Of a stretch of 21,697 nucleotides of DNA, positions 1 to 9,478 are shown one piece after another. This DNA is from DATFMH01 sp035267045. Its GTDB lineage: Bacteria > Bacteroidota > Rhodothermia > Balneolales > DATFMH01. The stretch lies in the NCBI GenBank assembly GCA_035267045.1, contig DATFMH010000210.1:1-21697 (forward strand), read 5' to 3'. Numbering within the stretch: position 1 is the stretch's first letter; each line of letters opens with the position of its first letter. The translations under genes and the position numbers were made by a program. Under the pieces are notes generated by a model. It saw nothing but the letters and a program-made list of their open reading frames with translations. It did not search any database and was not told the origin of the DNA.

Positions 1-2412
1 TACAGTCAAACATCATCATTATCATGGGGTGATAAAATATCAGAACGTTCAGGTGGAGCGGATATAGTAGATGTATCAACTCCCGGTAAATATGCTATAG
101 GTCCTAATGATGAAAAAATTGGATCTATTGCAAGTGGTACAGCCGGAAATCCTCATGGAGGCAAAAACTCCCAGTCTACTTACGACCATCGTAAAGATGT
201 ATTTGATACCGGCCTTCGTTTCGACAACTCACTGAGCATCAGTGGTGGTACAGAAGGGTCAACCTATTATGTGAACGTATCTAATTTGACCCAAGACGGT
301 ATCATTAAAAAGAACAGTTCCTATGACCGTACCACATTACGGGCCAATACGGATCAAAAACTGAGCAATGATTTCAGAGTTACCGTCAACGCCAACTATA
401 TCAAGATGGTTTCCAACCGTATCCAACAGGGTAGTAACCTGAGTGGTATTTTTCTTGGTGGATTACGGACTCCTCCGGATTTTAGCAACGGCGTATATTT
501 GGTAAATTATGTATCACCTGATGGTACTATAATACCTGACAGGCAGCGTTCATATCGTAATCCTTATGGACAAAATGCGTCTCCCGGATATGATAATCCC
601 AATTTTACTATAAATCGTAACACCAATGGTACGGTTGTCAATCGTTTAATTGGTAATACCTCTTTGGTTTATGATCCGATTACATGGTTAAATGTAACTT
701 ATCGAATAGGGGTTGACACATACAGCGACCGGCGGCATGAGTATTTTTCACAATATTCCGGCCAATTTAATAATGGGTCACTGCGTCAACAAACTTTTAA
801 TGATTTTCAGTTGAACAGCGATCTCATCCTGCGCGCATCGCGTCAATTAACAGATGACTTCGCCGGATCGATTACATTAGGTGCCAATATAAATCACAGG
901 GAATTAAACAATGTCGGGGCATTTGTCACGAATTTTATTCTTCCCGATGCACCTCCTAATCTCGGTAACTCGCCGGCAACAAACCGGACTCCTTTTAACT
1001 ACAAACAAATTGTCCGGACAGCCGCTGTTTATAGTGAAATAAAATTTGATGCCTATAACATGTTATACCTGACATTAAGTGGCCGGGGCGAAACAGCCTC
1101 AACATTCGGCCCTGGTGCCAGCAGCACATTTGTATATCCTTCCGCGTCGTTGGCATGGCAATTTACACAAATGGAAGGACTAAAGAATAATAACATACTA
1201 AGTTTCGGTAAGTTACGGGCTTCATACGGACAAGTTGGCCGCCAGCCCGGTCCCTATTTAACAACAACGATCTACACCAATGCCGCAACAACCTTCCAGG
1301 ATGGGTGGGGTTCCGGTTTAGATCCTTCTAACTATAATGGTGGTTACATCGAAAGTAATGTATTGGGTAACAAAGACCTGAAGCCCGAACGTAAATACGA
1401 ATATGAATTAGGCGCGGATCTGCGGTTTTATAAGGATCGTTTTGGTCTAAGCGGAACGTATTATTATAATAAAACCATCGATGCTATCTTTGGCGTAACA
1501 ACGGCATCAGCAACCGGATTTGCTGCAAAGACGGGGAACGTAGGTTCTATTCGTAATAAAGGGATCGAATTAAGCGTGAACGCCGAATGGTTACGATTTG
1601 GAGATTTTGTCTGGACTTCAAATGTTAATTGGTCCAGAAACCTAAATAAAGTAACCAGTCTAGCCGGAACCACTGACATTTTCCTGAATGGTTTTGCAGG
1701 AACGTCATCCCGAGCCGTACAAGGCCATCCGCTTGGCGTTTTATGGGGTACCCCATTCCTGCGTGATAATTCAGGCAACCTGGTTCTGGATTCAAACGGG
1801 TTCCCGCAGTCCGGTACACAAAATACTGTTATTGGTAACCCAAATCCCGATTGGAGGATGGGTATTGGTAACACTTTCCGCTACAAAGGACTTTCGTTGA
1901 ATGTTCTTGTAGATATCAAACAAGGTGGTGATGTGTGGAACGGTACACGTGGAGCATTATATGTATTCGGTACTCATAAAGATACCGGAGTTGAAACTGT
2001 TGCTCCTCAGGATCTGAAAAACTTTGCAGGTCAGACCATTCCACAAGGTTCAACCTTTAGAGGCCGTGTAAATGATTTTGGTGGTGGTCCGGTAGCATTG
2101 GATCAATCATGGTACACCGACCTTGGTGGTGGTTTTGGTCCGGTATCTGAGCAGTTTATTGAAGATGGTGGATATGTACGCGTTCGTGAAGCTTCGTTAA
2201 CCTACAATTGGAATTCAAAAGCTTTACGTGATTTCACCGGTCTTTCATCCATTCAATTCACATTAACAGGCCGCAATCTCTTTTTGTGGACCAAATACGA
2301 TGGAATTGACCCTGAAACAAACCTGACAGGTGCAACCAATGGTATGGGGTTGGATTACTTCAATAACCCCAATACCCGAACTTTCATATTTACCCTTAGT
2401 GTAAATTATTAA
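1..2412 (+). CDS. SusC-like TonB-dependent outer-membrane receptor, unit A (5' truncated by window edge)
   Basis: This is the C-terminal 803 residues of a SusC/RagA-type TonB-dependent channel, an outer-membrane beta-barrel that imports oligomeric nutrients. The frame is open from base 1, so the GTG at 271 is not the start. The visible part opens with SLSWGD, which matches residues near 293 of the complete paralogue at 9587, so about 290 residues (signal peptide, CarboxypepD_reg domain, most of the plug) lie outside the window. Shared landmarks with that paralogue include RTPPDF, RQRSYRNP, SFGKLRA, GNPNPDWR and GIDPETNLTG. The protein ends on an aromatic residue (SVNY), as outer-membrane barrels usually do. 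The SusD-like gene follows 27 bases downstream and is presumably co-transcribed. Family assignment is firm; the substrate is not inferable. Confidence 0.95.
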   Translation, partial: YSQTSSLSWGDKISERSGGADIVDVSTPGKYAIGPNDEKIGSIASGTAGNPHGGKNSQSTYDHRKDVFDTGLRFDNSLSISGGTEGSTYYVNVSNLTQDGIIKKNSSYDRTTLRANTDQKLSNDFRVTVNANYIKMVSNRIQQGSNLSGIFLGGLRTPPDFSNGVYLVNYVSPDGTIIPDRQRSYRNPYGQNASPGYDNPNFTINRNTNGTVVNRLIGNTSLVYDPITWLNVTYRIGVDTYSDRRHEYFSQYSGQFNNGSLRQQTFNDFQLNSDLILRASRQLTDDFAGSITLGANINHRELNNVGAFVTNFILPDAPPNLGNSPATNRTPFNYKQIVRTAAVYSEIKFDAYNMLYLTLSGRGETASTFGPGASSTFVYPSASLAWQFTQMEGLKNNNILSFGKLRASYGQVGRQPGPYLTTTIYTNAATTFQDGWGSGLDPSNYNGGYIESNVLGNKDLKPERKYEYELGADLRFYKDRFGLSGTYYYNKTIDAIFGVTTASATGFAAKTGNVGSIRNKGIELSVNAEWLRFGDFVWTSNVNWSRNLNKVTSLAGTTDIFLNGFAGTSSRAVQGHPLGVLWGTPFLRDNSGNLVLDSNGFPQSGTQNTVIGNPNPDWRMGIGNTFRYKGLSLNVLVDIKQGGDVWNGTRGALYVFGTHKDTGVETVAPQDLKNFAGQTIPQGSTFRGRVNDFGGGPVALDQSWYTDLGGGFGPVSEQFIEDGGYVRVREASLTYNWNSKALRDFTGLSSIQFTLTGRNLFLWTKYDGIDPETNLTGATNGMGLDYFNNPNTRTFIFTLSVNY

Positions 2413-2439
2413 ACCAAAGCCAAGAATAGGAAGAGTGTT

Positions 2440-3912
2440 ATGAATACGTTAAGTAAACTACTTTTGATCCTCTTATTCGCCTTTATCCTTGTTGATTCGG
2501 GATGTAAAGAATTTACCAAAGGGTATAGTGAGGATCCCAATAACCCGAAAGATGCACCCGGCCAATTAGTAATGCCGGCAGCACAGGTTGCTGAAATATT
2601 GTTCCTGGAAGGTGAAACTGCTCGGCTCGCAGGTATATGGGCAGGCCAGTTCACCGGTTCCGACAGGCAGTATGTCAGCTATCAGAATTATAATGTTACG
2701 GCCCAGGATTTTGACAATATGTGGTTTAATGTATATCCGAATGTTGTCAAACAAGCCCGCATCATTGAAAGTAAAGCTACTGAATTAAACAATCAGAAGT
2801 TACTCGGACTGGCCCAGATTATGGAATCACATACTATGGGGGCAATAACGGCTCTGTGGGGTGATGTTCCATATACACAGGCTGCAAATGTGGCAGAATT
2901 CCCGAATCCGGTCTATGATAGTCAGACAGATATCTATAATTCACTGCAGCAAAAACTATCGGATGCCATTTCAAATCTGAATGGAGCCGGTTCACTAAGC
3001 AGCAGTGATGATATCTTCTTTGCCGGAGATATCAATAAATGGATTAAGGCGGCCCATACGTTAAAAGCCCGCTTTTATCTACATACTAAAAATTATCAAA
3101 GTGCTTTGAGTGAAGCTCAACAGGGGATCGATTCACCGGATGGTTCATTGATTGCACAACACGGGTCAAGTTACCTGGGTAATTTCAATATCTACTATTC
3201 ATTTATGGTATACGACCGTGCCGGTTACATGTCTGCCAACAATTCTCACCTGGTAAACATGCTAAAAGCCAATAATTTCCAACGCAACTCCAAAACCAAT
3301 GAAGAAGGCAGGTATAACTACTATTTCATTGATCAGAATATCTATAATTCTGGTACAGAGTTAAACTTTTTCTCCAACTTCGATTGGGGCACCGGCGACG
3401 GAAATGATGGCAAGTTTGGTACGGATACGCCATTCAGATTACTCACATACGAGGAAAATCTGTTGATTACAGCCGAAGCGCAAGCCAGGCTTGGACAAAA
3501 TACCGAAGCCCTGGCCACGTTAAATCAAGAAAGGCAATTTTTACGTAACGGCGGATTTGTGAGCCCGTTGTCAACCAATTATGCCAATCCCACTCAATAT
3601 GGAGTTCAGTATGATGATTATTCTGCTGCTGATTTTCAATCGGGCGGTGAATTATATGATGGCACTTCCGAACAGTCTTCATTGATAACTGAAATTGTAA
3701 CGGAAAAATACATAGCTTTAACCGGCGAAATTGAAGTCTTCAATGATGTCAGAAGAGCTGACAATCTACAGCGTTTGGGAATACAACCGAATGCCGGTTC
3801 ACAGATTCCACAACGTTTCCTGATTCCACAATCAGAAATCAGTTCCAATACCAGTACTCCGTCCACACTTCCGGGATTGTATGATAAGACCCCGGTAAAT
3901 TCCCAACAATAG
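2440..3912 (+). CDS. SusD-like nutrient-binding outer-membrane lipoprotein, unit A
   Basis: The predicted 490-residue protein starts with a lipoprotein signal peptide, with lipobox VDSGC and acylated Cys22. It belongs to the SusD/RagB superfamily, and the C-terminal pattern PQRFLIPQSEISSN (about residues 456-469) fits the SusD-like_2 subgroup rather than classical RagB. TPR-like helices are seen, for example around LLITAEAQARLGQNTEALA (about residues 344-362). It should sit on the cell surface as the hinged lid over the SusC barrel encoded 27 bases upstream. It resembles the SusD of the third unit (12892) in several blocks: FDNMWFNVY against FSNMWSLAY, HTMGAITALWGDVPY against MTMGTITALFGDVPY, and EIEVFNDVRR against QIEVFNFLRR. 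A purine-rich AGGAAGAG lies just before the ATG. A terminator follows 24 bases after the stop. Confidence 0.95.
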   Translation: MNTLSKLLLILLFAFILVDSGCKEFTKGYSEDPNNPKDAPGQLVMPAAQVAEILFLEGETARLAGIWAGQFTGSDRQYVSYQNYNVTAQDFDNMWFNVYPNVVKQARIIESKATELNNQKLLGLAQIMESHTMGAITALWGDVPYTQAANVAEFPNPVYDSQTDIYNSLQQKLSDAISNLNGAGSLSSSDDIFFAGDINKWIKAAHTLKARFYLHTKNYQSALSEAQQGIDSPDGSLIAQHGSSYLGNFNIYYSFMVYDRAGYMSANNSHLVNMLKANNFQRNSKTNEEGRYNYYFIDQNIYNSGTELNFFSNFDWGTGDGNDGKFGTDTPFRLLTYEENLLITAEAQARLGQNTEALATLNQERQFLRNGGFVSPLSTNYANPTQYGVQYDDYSAADFQSGGELYDGTSEQSSLITEIVTEKYIALTGEIEVFNDVRRADNLQRLGIQPNAGSQIPQRFLIPQSEISSNTSTPSTLPGLYDKTPVNSQQ

Positions 3913-3936
3913 TATTGATTGGAAAAAAAACTTTAT

Positions 3937-3968
3937 AAGCCCCGGTTTACTAACCGGGGCTTTTTTTT
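3937..3968 (+). terminator. Rho-independent terminator after unit A
   Basis: A perfect GC-rich stem (GCCCCGGTT paired with AACCGGGGC, flanked by AA/TT) closes a four-base loop (TACT) and runs into eight Ts. It ends the unit A susCD transcript. Confidence 0.93.
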
Positions 3969-4444
3969 ATTATAGTTATCCCCTTGTGTTGCCCCAAATA
4001 CCCCAATTCTCTTTGTGATAAAATCACCGTAAAAAAGAATAAATTTTCACATCTCATTTCCATAATTAAATAAATCATCAAATATATATACTTATCTAAA
4101 CAATGACAGGGCTATAATTAACGTATAAGTAATGGCTTTATAATTACTTATACTTATTCAGTAACCATTTTATCAATTGTAAAAACCAGCTCTCATTTAA
4201 TTAGATTTATTGTATTAATTTTCGCATAACGCTATATAAAAGTTTGCATTACTTGAATCGGAAAATTACATTGGGATTAAGTGAGGGTGAATAATCTTAA
4301 ATCAACGCATGTAAATTATATATAGCTTATCTTTTATTAAATCCAATGTTTAAGGAGAAGAGGGAAATCAGCTATAACTATTTTCATCATTTTGTGATTG
4401 ATTTAGAATAATATTTTGCTTCCCTACTACAACTATTAACCAAT
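3969..4444. other. AT-rich intergenic leader of unit B
   Basis: No plausible gene is seen. The stretch is very AT-rich and holds an 11-bp perfect inverted repeat at 4123-4153 just downstream of a TATAAT box (4113-4118). A second TATAAT at 4139-4144 lies in the loop and right arm of the repeat. Closer to the gene, TAGAAT (4404-4409) lies 17 bases after TTTTCA (4381-4386), a fair sigma70-like pair. I cannot tell which, if any, is the real promoter. The region presumably carries the control of the unit B susCD pair. Confidence 0.6.
4123..4153. repeat. Perfect 11-bp inverted repeat in the unit B leader
   Basis: GTATAAGTAAT (4123-4133) and ATTACTTATAC (4143-4153) are exact reverse complements separated by nine bases (GGCTTTATA). 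There is no GC stem or T-run, so it is not a terminator. It starts five bases after a TATAAT box, so it would fold at the very 5' end of a transcript begun there, or it could be a dimeric regulator's binding site. Whether it is functional is inference. Confidence 0.55.
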
Positions 4445-4452
4445 AAGTGAGG
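4445..4452 (+). promoter_or_regulatory. Shine-Dalgarno deciding the start of unit B susC
   Basis: AAGTGAGG lies six bases before the ATG at 4459. The GTG inside it (4447) is in frame and could be mistaken for the start, but it is part of the ribosome-binding site. The same sequence, extending to AAGTGAGGTT, sits at the same distance before the susC at 9587. Confidence 0.8.
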
Positions 4453-4458
4453 TTATAT

Positions 4459-7400
4459 ATGGTTAAAAAATTAATACTGTTTAGTGTATTATTTCTATTT
4501 GCCTCGTCCATTCAGGTCTGGGCTCAAAATCGTACCATAACCGGTAAAGTCACCGATGCAAAAGACGGTTCCGCTTTACCGGGTGTCACAATTCTGTTGA
4601 AAGGTACTTCAAACGGTACTACAACAGATCCTAATGGTACCTATTCTTTGGAAGTTCCTGAAAAAGGTGGAACACTGGTATTCAGTTTTATCGGTTACAC
4701 ATCACAGGAATTACAAATTGGAAATAAATCTGTAATTAATGTTAAGTTATCGACTTCAACCACTCAATTATCCGATGTAGTGGTTGTTGGTTATGGTACC
4801 CAGGTGAAAAGGGATTTGACCAGTTCGGTCTCTTCGGTCTCTTCATCTGAAATTGAGAATGTTACCCTTCCAAACATTTCGAATGCATTGCAAGGTAAGG
4901 CAGCAGGTGTACAGGTTACCGGAACTTCAGGTGTTCTTGGCGCCCCAATGTCTGTTCGTATTCGTGGAGCTTCGTCTATTACGGCAAGCAGCCAGCCATT
5001 GTATGTAGTGGACGGTGTGCCTGTAGTCGATCAACCATTAGGCGATCCTTACGGTGCTGCCATGAACGGTGGTGTAAGTTCTTTAATAAACCTGAATCCG
5101 GAAGATATTGCTTCCATCCAGGTATTAAAAGATGCTTCTGCGTCAGCCATATACGGATCAAGGGGAGCAAACGGTGTTATTCTCATTACTACCAAACAAG
5201 GCGTTCAGGGGAAAACACAGGTTAAATTGGGTTACTACGGTGGTTTTACACAACCTACCAAGAAGTATGATCTGTTGAATGGTCCCGAATTTGCAAAAAT
5301 GTTCAATTACGCCATGGGAGCTACTTTTGGCAAATCTAATATTCAGGCTTATGAAAATGCCATTTTTGGTGATTACCTGGATCCTACCAAGGTTCCCAAT
5401 ACGGATTGGGCGAAACTGGTAACGCAAACTGGTTTTACACAAAATTATAAAGCCAGCGTTTCCGGTGGTGACAAGAATACCCGTTATTACATGTCGGCGC
5501 ACTACCAGGATCAGGGCGGATATATAAGGAAGAATGAATTAAAAAACTATGACGCTTTGCTGAATGTGAATCAACAAGTTAACGATCGACTACAAGTTAA
5601 CTTATCGATAAATCCATCCATGAGTGATGACCGACGTGTTCCGATCAGTAACGCCGTTGCAGCACCTTATACTTTCGCGGCTCTTGAACCACCCGTTATT
5701 TCAGCTTATGATAAACAGGGAGAGCTAAATGATGCCACGATATCCATACCATATAATGGTTATGCGGCATTCCCGGGAACACCGTTAACGAATAGGATAG
5801 GAACCTCTTTCCATTCTGTAACGACCCAGATTAACTCGCATGCTACGGCTAATTATCAAATTATTCCGCAGCACTTAGCCTTTAATACACAATTTAGTGT
5901 ACAGCACTTACAACTCCGGGAAAATCAGAAAAGAAGTTCCAAGACAACTGATGGTTATCCCAACGGGTATGGATATGCACAGAATGATGAATTTCTGAAT
6001 TATTCATGGAACAACATTGCCACCTATACTAACAACTGGGGTGATCATAACCTCAAGGTTGAAGGTGGTGTGACATTAGAACGAAATGTAGAACATTTCT
6101 TTGACGTTGAAGGTAATACGTTCCCGAATGATAAATTCCGAACATTGAATTCTGCCGCGAATATTACGGGCGGAAGTGGAATGATCACTTCGTATGCATT
6201 CCAGAATAATGTTCTGAGAATCAATTACGCCTATAAAGACCGTTACCTGATTAACCTGACCGGCAGTTACAACGGTTCATCACGTTTCGGTTCTAATAAC
6301 CGTTATGGATTCTTCCCTGCTGCTTCCGTTGGCTGGATCATGACAGAAGAATCGTTCATGAAAGATCTTCATTGGCTGAATTTCCTGAAAGTTCGTGGTA
6401 GTTACGGAATAACCGGTAATGGTAATATCGGTAATTTCCAGGCACTCGGATTAGTTGGAAGTGGCGCCGATTATAACGGTATTCCGGGGCTTCATCCTAC
6501 CCAGTTAGCCAATAACGATCTAAAATGGGAAAAAACGGCCCAACTCGACATTGGCCTCGATTTTCATTTATTTGACAGCCGAATTCGTGGTACATTCGAC
6601 TATTACAATAAACAAACGAAAGATTTGTTGTTGAGTGTTCCTGTTCCGGCAACGAATGGTTTCCGCAGTTATATCAAAAATATAGGAAAACTGGAAAACC
6701 ATGGACTCGAGTTCAGCCTTGAAGGTGATCTCATAACCGGCCGCGATTTTAGATTATCACTGAATGGTAATATTGCTACTTTAGTTAATAAAGTTCAAAA
6801 ATTACCGGAAGGGAACGACATCGTAAATGGCGCAAACCTGATTCGTGAAGGTGAGGCTCTTGGTGTTTTCTATTTACGCCAATATGCCGGTGTGAATCCT
6901 GATAATGGAGACGCGCTATATTTCCTGAATGATACGCCTACAAGCGATCAGTTACAAAACAAAGATGTATTTAAAATCTCCAAATTCGGAGATCGTTATG
7001 TAACAGCCAATTATAATGCCGCACAGCGTGTATTATCAGGCTCACCATTCCCGAAATTCTACGGTGGTTTTGGAACAAGTATCTTCTACAAAGGGGTACA
7101 GTTAGATGTTAATTTCCAGTATCAGTATGGAAACAAGATCTATTGGGACGATGGAGCATTTCTCGAAACCAATATGGGTTCCCTGTTCAATCAGGATAGA
7201 ACACAGCTCAATTACTGGACACCGAATAATAAGAATGCACCGGTTCCCGAACCCCGTGCCTTGAGTAATAATGGCCGTTCATCGAGTACCCGGTACTTGC
7301 AGGACGGTACTTATATGCGATTAAAGTCGGTAATAATAAGTTATACACTGCCAAAACGATTGACCGGCAGTTACAAGTTACGCCTGTATTCACAAGGATA

Positions 7401-7539
7401 TAACTTATTGACCTTTACCGGTTTTAAAGGTCTCGATCCTGAGATAACACCAAATCAGGGGAATGCTAATCAGGGAAATGTATTCTTTCAACCCCCACAA
7501 CAGCGAACCATAACGTTTGGTGTCGATCTTGGATTCTAA
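4459..7539 (+). CDS. SusC/RagA-family TonB-dependent receptor, unit B
   Basis: This is a complete 1026-residue SusC. The start is ATG 4459, because the in-frame GTG at 4447 is inside the Shine-Dalgarno. Order of parts: signal peptide cleaved after VWA (Ala22); CarboxypepD_reg-like domain (about 24-98, with GKVTDAKDG and GTTTDPNGTYSL); candidate TonB box LSDVVVVGYG (104-113); plug with RIRGASSI and LYVVDGVPV; the SusC/RagA signature ending IYGSRGANGVILITTKQG (231-248); then a long barrel ending in FGVDLGF. It forms an outer-membrane import channel driven by TonB-ExbBD and works with the SusD 28 bases downstream. It is clearly in a different SusC subfamily from the A and A' receptors, lacking their RTPPDF and GIDPETNLTG blocks. 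Substrate unknown. Confidence 0.96.
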   Translation: MVKKLILFSVLFLFASSIQVWAQNRTITGKVTDAKDGSALPGVTILLKGTSNGTTTDPNGTYSLEVPEKGGTLVFSFIGYTSQELQIGNKSVINVKLSTSTTQLSDVVVVGYGTQVKRDLTSSVSSVSSSEIENVTLPNISNALQGKAAGVQVTGTSGVLGAPMSVRIRGASSITASSQPLYVVDGVPVVDQPLGDPYGAAMNGGVSSLINLNPEDIASIQVLKDASASAIYGSRGANGVILITTKQGVQGKTQVKLGYYGGFTQPTKKYDLLNGPEFAKMFNYAMGATFGKSNIQAYENAIFGDYLDPTKVPNTDWAKLVTQTGFTQNYKASVSGGDKNTRYYMSAHYQDQGGYIRKNELKNYDALLNVNQQVNDRLQVNLSINPSMSDDRRVPISNAVAAPYTFAALEPPVISAYDKQGELNDATISIPYNGYAAFPGTPLTNRIGTSFHSVTTQINSHATANYQIIPQHLAFNTQFSVQHLQLRENQKRSSKTTDGYPNGYGYAQNDEFLNYSWNNIATYTNNWGDHNLKVEGGVTLERNVEHFFDVEGNTFPNDKFRTLNSAANITGGSGMITSYAFQNNVLRINYAYKDRYLINLTGSYNGSSRFGSNNRYGFFPAASVGWIMTEESFMKDLHWLNFLKVRGSYGITGNGNIGNFQALGLVGSGADYNGIPGLHPTQLANNDLKWEKTAQLDIGLDFHLFDSRIRGTFDYYNKQTKDLLLSVPVPATNGFRSYIKNIGKLENHGLEFSLEGDLITGRDFRLSLNGNIATLVNKVQKLPEGNDIVNGANLIREGEALGVFYLRQYAGVNPDNGDALYFLNDTPTSDQLQNKDVFKISKFGDRYVTANYNAAQRVLSGSPFPKFYGGFGTSIFYKGVQLDVNFQYQYGNKIYWDDGAFLETNMGSLFNQDRTQLNYWTPNNKNAPVPEPRALSNNGRSSSTRYLQDGTYMRLKSVIISYTLPKRLTGSYKLRLYSQGYNLLTFTGFKGLDPEITPNQGNANQGNVFFQPPQQRTITFGVDLGF

Positions 7540-7567
7540 TCGAGGATTTAAAAACGGAGATATTATT

Positions 7568-9061
7568 ATGAGAAAGAGTTTAATATTATTTTTAGGAATC
7601 GGTCTTCTTGTCGGAGGCTGCGATTTGCTGAATAATCAGAAGCCGCAACAGTCATTACCATTCAACGATGCGTATCAAACGATCTCAGTATTGAATCAAG
7701 ACCTGACAGGTGCTTATAATGACCTTCAGGATCAAAACGGAGAACCTGTTGGTGGGGCTGACTGGTCTGTCTATGGTGAAATCATGGCAGATAATACCAA
7801 TTTCCAGGGTTCATATCCAACGCTTCAGGATATGTCACAGCATAAAATGGACCCGAATAATGGAAGTGCCAACGAAGTTTGGTACGGAAGTTACAAGGTC
7901 ATCAATGATGTAAATATTATCCTGGATAAGCTGAATAGTATACAGGGTGCCGACCAGGCTGATGTTGATAACATCAAAGGCCAAAGCCTGTTTTTACGTG
8001 GAATGGTTTACTACTACCTGGTTAATTTCTATGCTAAACCATGGGTAGGCGGCCCCGGAGCTACAAATAGCCAGTTGGGTGTACCACTCCTTACCAAACC
8101 GGTTACATCAGCCGCTGATTTCACATTCCCGAAACGTGCAAGTGTATCTGCTGTGTATACACAGATAAAGAAAGATCTAAGTGATGCCGCTTCTATTTTG
8201 AAACCGGCTACCGCTGACGGCCAGGGAAATAAATATGCGGCTATGGCCATATTAGCGCGTGTCGCTATGCAGCAACACGATTATGCAACAGCTGAAACCA
8301 TAACTAACCAAATAATGAGTTCAGGTACCTATGCGTTGAATTCAGACGTACAGACTTTCTTTACGAATGAATTCTCACCTGAGTCCATATTTGAAATTTC
8401 GAATACCGTTCAGGATAATGTTGGTGTCAACACTTCATTAACGGCCTTGTATAATCCGAAAGAACGAAATGATATTCGTATTTCCACAAGTTACGTTCAG
8501 GCTTTGGATAAAATAGTGCCACAAGCTCAACAAGATAGTATGGCCGCTGATTCTGTAACCTATACGGATACTCGTATTTCGGAATTACTGACCGGTACAA
8601 CCGGATCAAGCAGTTCTGTTCTTAAATACGAAGATTATCTAAACAATAGTGATAATGCCCCCATATTCCGGTATGCCGAAGTACTTTTGGATCGTGCTGA
8701 AGCATTAGCACGGACCGGTGGTGTTAACCAGGAATCTGTTGATTTATTAAATCAGATTCGTGAACGCGCTATTAAAGTATCTGACAAGAATGGCAACCCG
8801 GTCGATAACAGTAAGTATATCGATTATCAAATGAGTGATTTCGGAAATGCTCAGGATTTGATTGACACGATCCTTCTGGAACGTCGTGTTGAGTTGGCAT
8901 TTGAGGGTCAACGATTCTTCGATCTGACCAGAACCGGACAAAATATTGTGGGACAAACTGGTAAATCAGAATCTTTCGATGCTGGCGATTTACGCTTCCC
9001 GATTCCGCAAACAGAGATGGATGCCAATAAGAATCTCGAACAAAATCCGGCATATAAATAA
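7568..9061 (+). CDS. RagB/SusD-family outer-membrane lipoprotein, unit B
   Basis: The predicted 497-residue SusD is of the classical RagB/SusD type. I chose ATG 7568, because it is preceded by GGAGA (7556-7560) at seven bases and gives a proper lipoprotein signal: MRKSL, hydrophobic core, LVGGC with Cys18. A longer in-frame start at 7517 would overlap the susC end and place 17 polar residues before the signal peptide. Landmarks are GQSLFLRGMVYYYLVNFYAKPW, split across helices around residues 138-159, APIFRYAEVLLDRAEALA, and the C-terminal ERRVELAFEGQRFFDLTR followed by FPIPQTEMDANKNLEQNP. It would cap the unit B SusC barrel and bind its ligand. A terminator follows 24 bases after the stop. 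Confidence 0.95.
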   Translation: MRKSLILFLGIGLLVGGCDLLNNQKPQQSLPFNDAYQTISVLNQDLTGAYNDLQDQNGEPVGGADWSVYGEIMADNTNFQGSYPTLQDMSQHKMDPNNGSANEVWYGSYKVINDVNIILDKLNSIQGADQADVDNIKGQSLFLRGMVYYYLVNFYAKPWVGGPGATNSQLGVPLLTKPVTSAADFTFPKRASVSAVYTQIKKDLSDAASILKPATADGQGNKYAAMAILARVAMQQHDYATAETITNQIMSSGTYALNSDVQTFFTNEFSPESIFEISNTVQDNVGVNTSLTALYNPKERNDIRISTSYVQALDKIVPQAQQDSMAADSVTYTDTRISELLTGTTGSSSSVLKYEDYLNNSDNAPIFRYAEVLLDRAEALARTGGVNQESVDLLNQIRERAIKVSDKNGNPVDNSKYIDYQMSDFGNAQDLIDTILLERRVELAFEGQRFFDLTRTGQNIVGQTGKSESFDAGDLRFPIPQTEMDANKNLEQNPAYK

Positions 9062-9085
9062 ATCCTGATTATCAATAACTTTATT

Positions 9086-9121
9086 AAAAAAAAGCCCCGT
9101 CTCACGGCGGGGCTTTTTTTT
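9086..9121 (+). terminator. Rho-independent terminator after unit B
   Basis: The stem GCCCCGTC / GGCGGGGC (one G-T pair) has loop TCAC and is flanked by exactly eight As before and eight Ts after. The A-run/T-run symmetry means it could also stop transcription coming from the other side. Confidence 0.93.
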
Positions 9122-9385
9122 ATTTTATTAAGGTTATATCTACACTTTTTTTAATGAAATTCCACTGAACCATACTACTCAATACCTTAGCTTATTATTC
9201 ACTTATTTTATTGATTTATATATATTTATATACACATCCACCTTCCACCTTTTCCTTTGTCATAACCCATTATTATCTAAATACATAAATTTTTATGCCC
9301 TTTCGGGCTCAAAATAATTTGATTTCTGCAAATACAGCATTAGATTATACGTGTTTATGGGCTTAACAAAAATTGCTTAAGCTTA

Positions 9386-9410
9386 AAATGATATCTAGCT
9401 CATATCATTT
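9386..9410. promoter_or_regulatory. Inverted repeat upstream of unit A' promoter, possible operator
   Basis: AAATGATAT (9386-9394) and ATATCATTT (9402-9410) are perfect reverse complements around CTAGCTC. The repeat ends ten bases before the extended -10 box, so it covers roughly -25 to -49 relative to the expected start. That is a usual place for a dimeric activator or repressor to bind. The regulator is not encoded in the window. Confidence 0.5.
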
Positions 9411-9419
9411 AATGGGTTG

Positions 9420-9428
9420 TGATATAAT
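9420..9428 (+). promoter_or_regulatory. Extended -10 promoter element for unit A' susCD
   Basis: TGATATAAT is a perfect TGnTATAAT extended -10. No good TTGACA lies 17-18 bases upstream (TCATAT is found there), which fits either an extended -10 promoter or one needing an activator bound at the inverted repeat just upstream. Confidence 0.45.
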
Positions 9429-9478
9429 ATGCAAAACTGTAGATCGTGTTAAAGAGTAAGCGTAAGTATGCTCTCTGA

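Noticed and set aside
271..273. GTG as a start for the first SusC
   Set aside because: The frame stays open to base 1 and the upstream residues (SLSWGDKISERSGG) align with the complete paralogue, so the gene simply begins outside the window.
4321..4376. TATAGCT / AGCTATA inverted repeat with a 42-base spacer
   Set aside because: Seven-base AT-rich arms with a long spacer are expected by chance in this leader.
8772..9053. 93-codon antisense ORF inside the unit B susD
   Set aside because: It lies wholly inside a confident coding gene on the opposite strand, with improbable composition (many H, R, C, P). It is a shadow.
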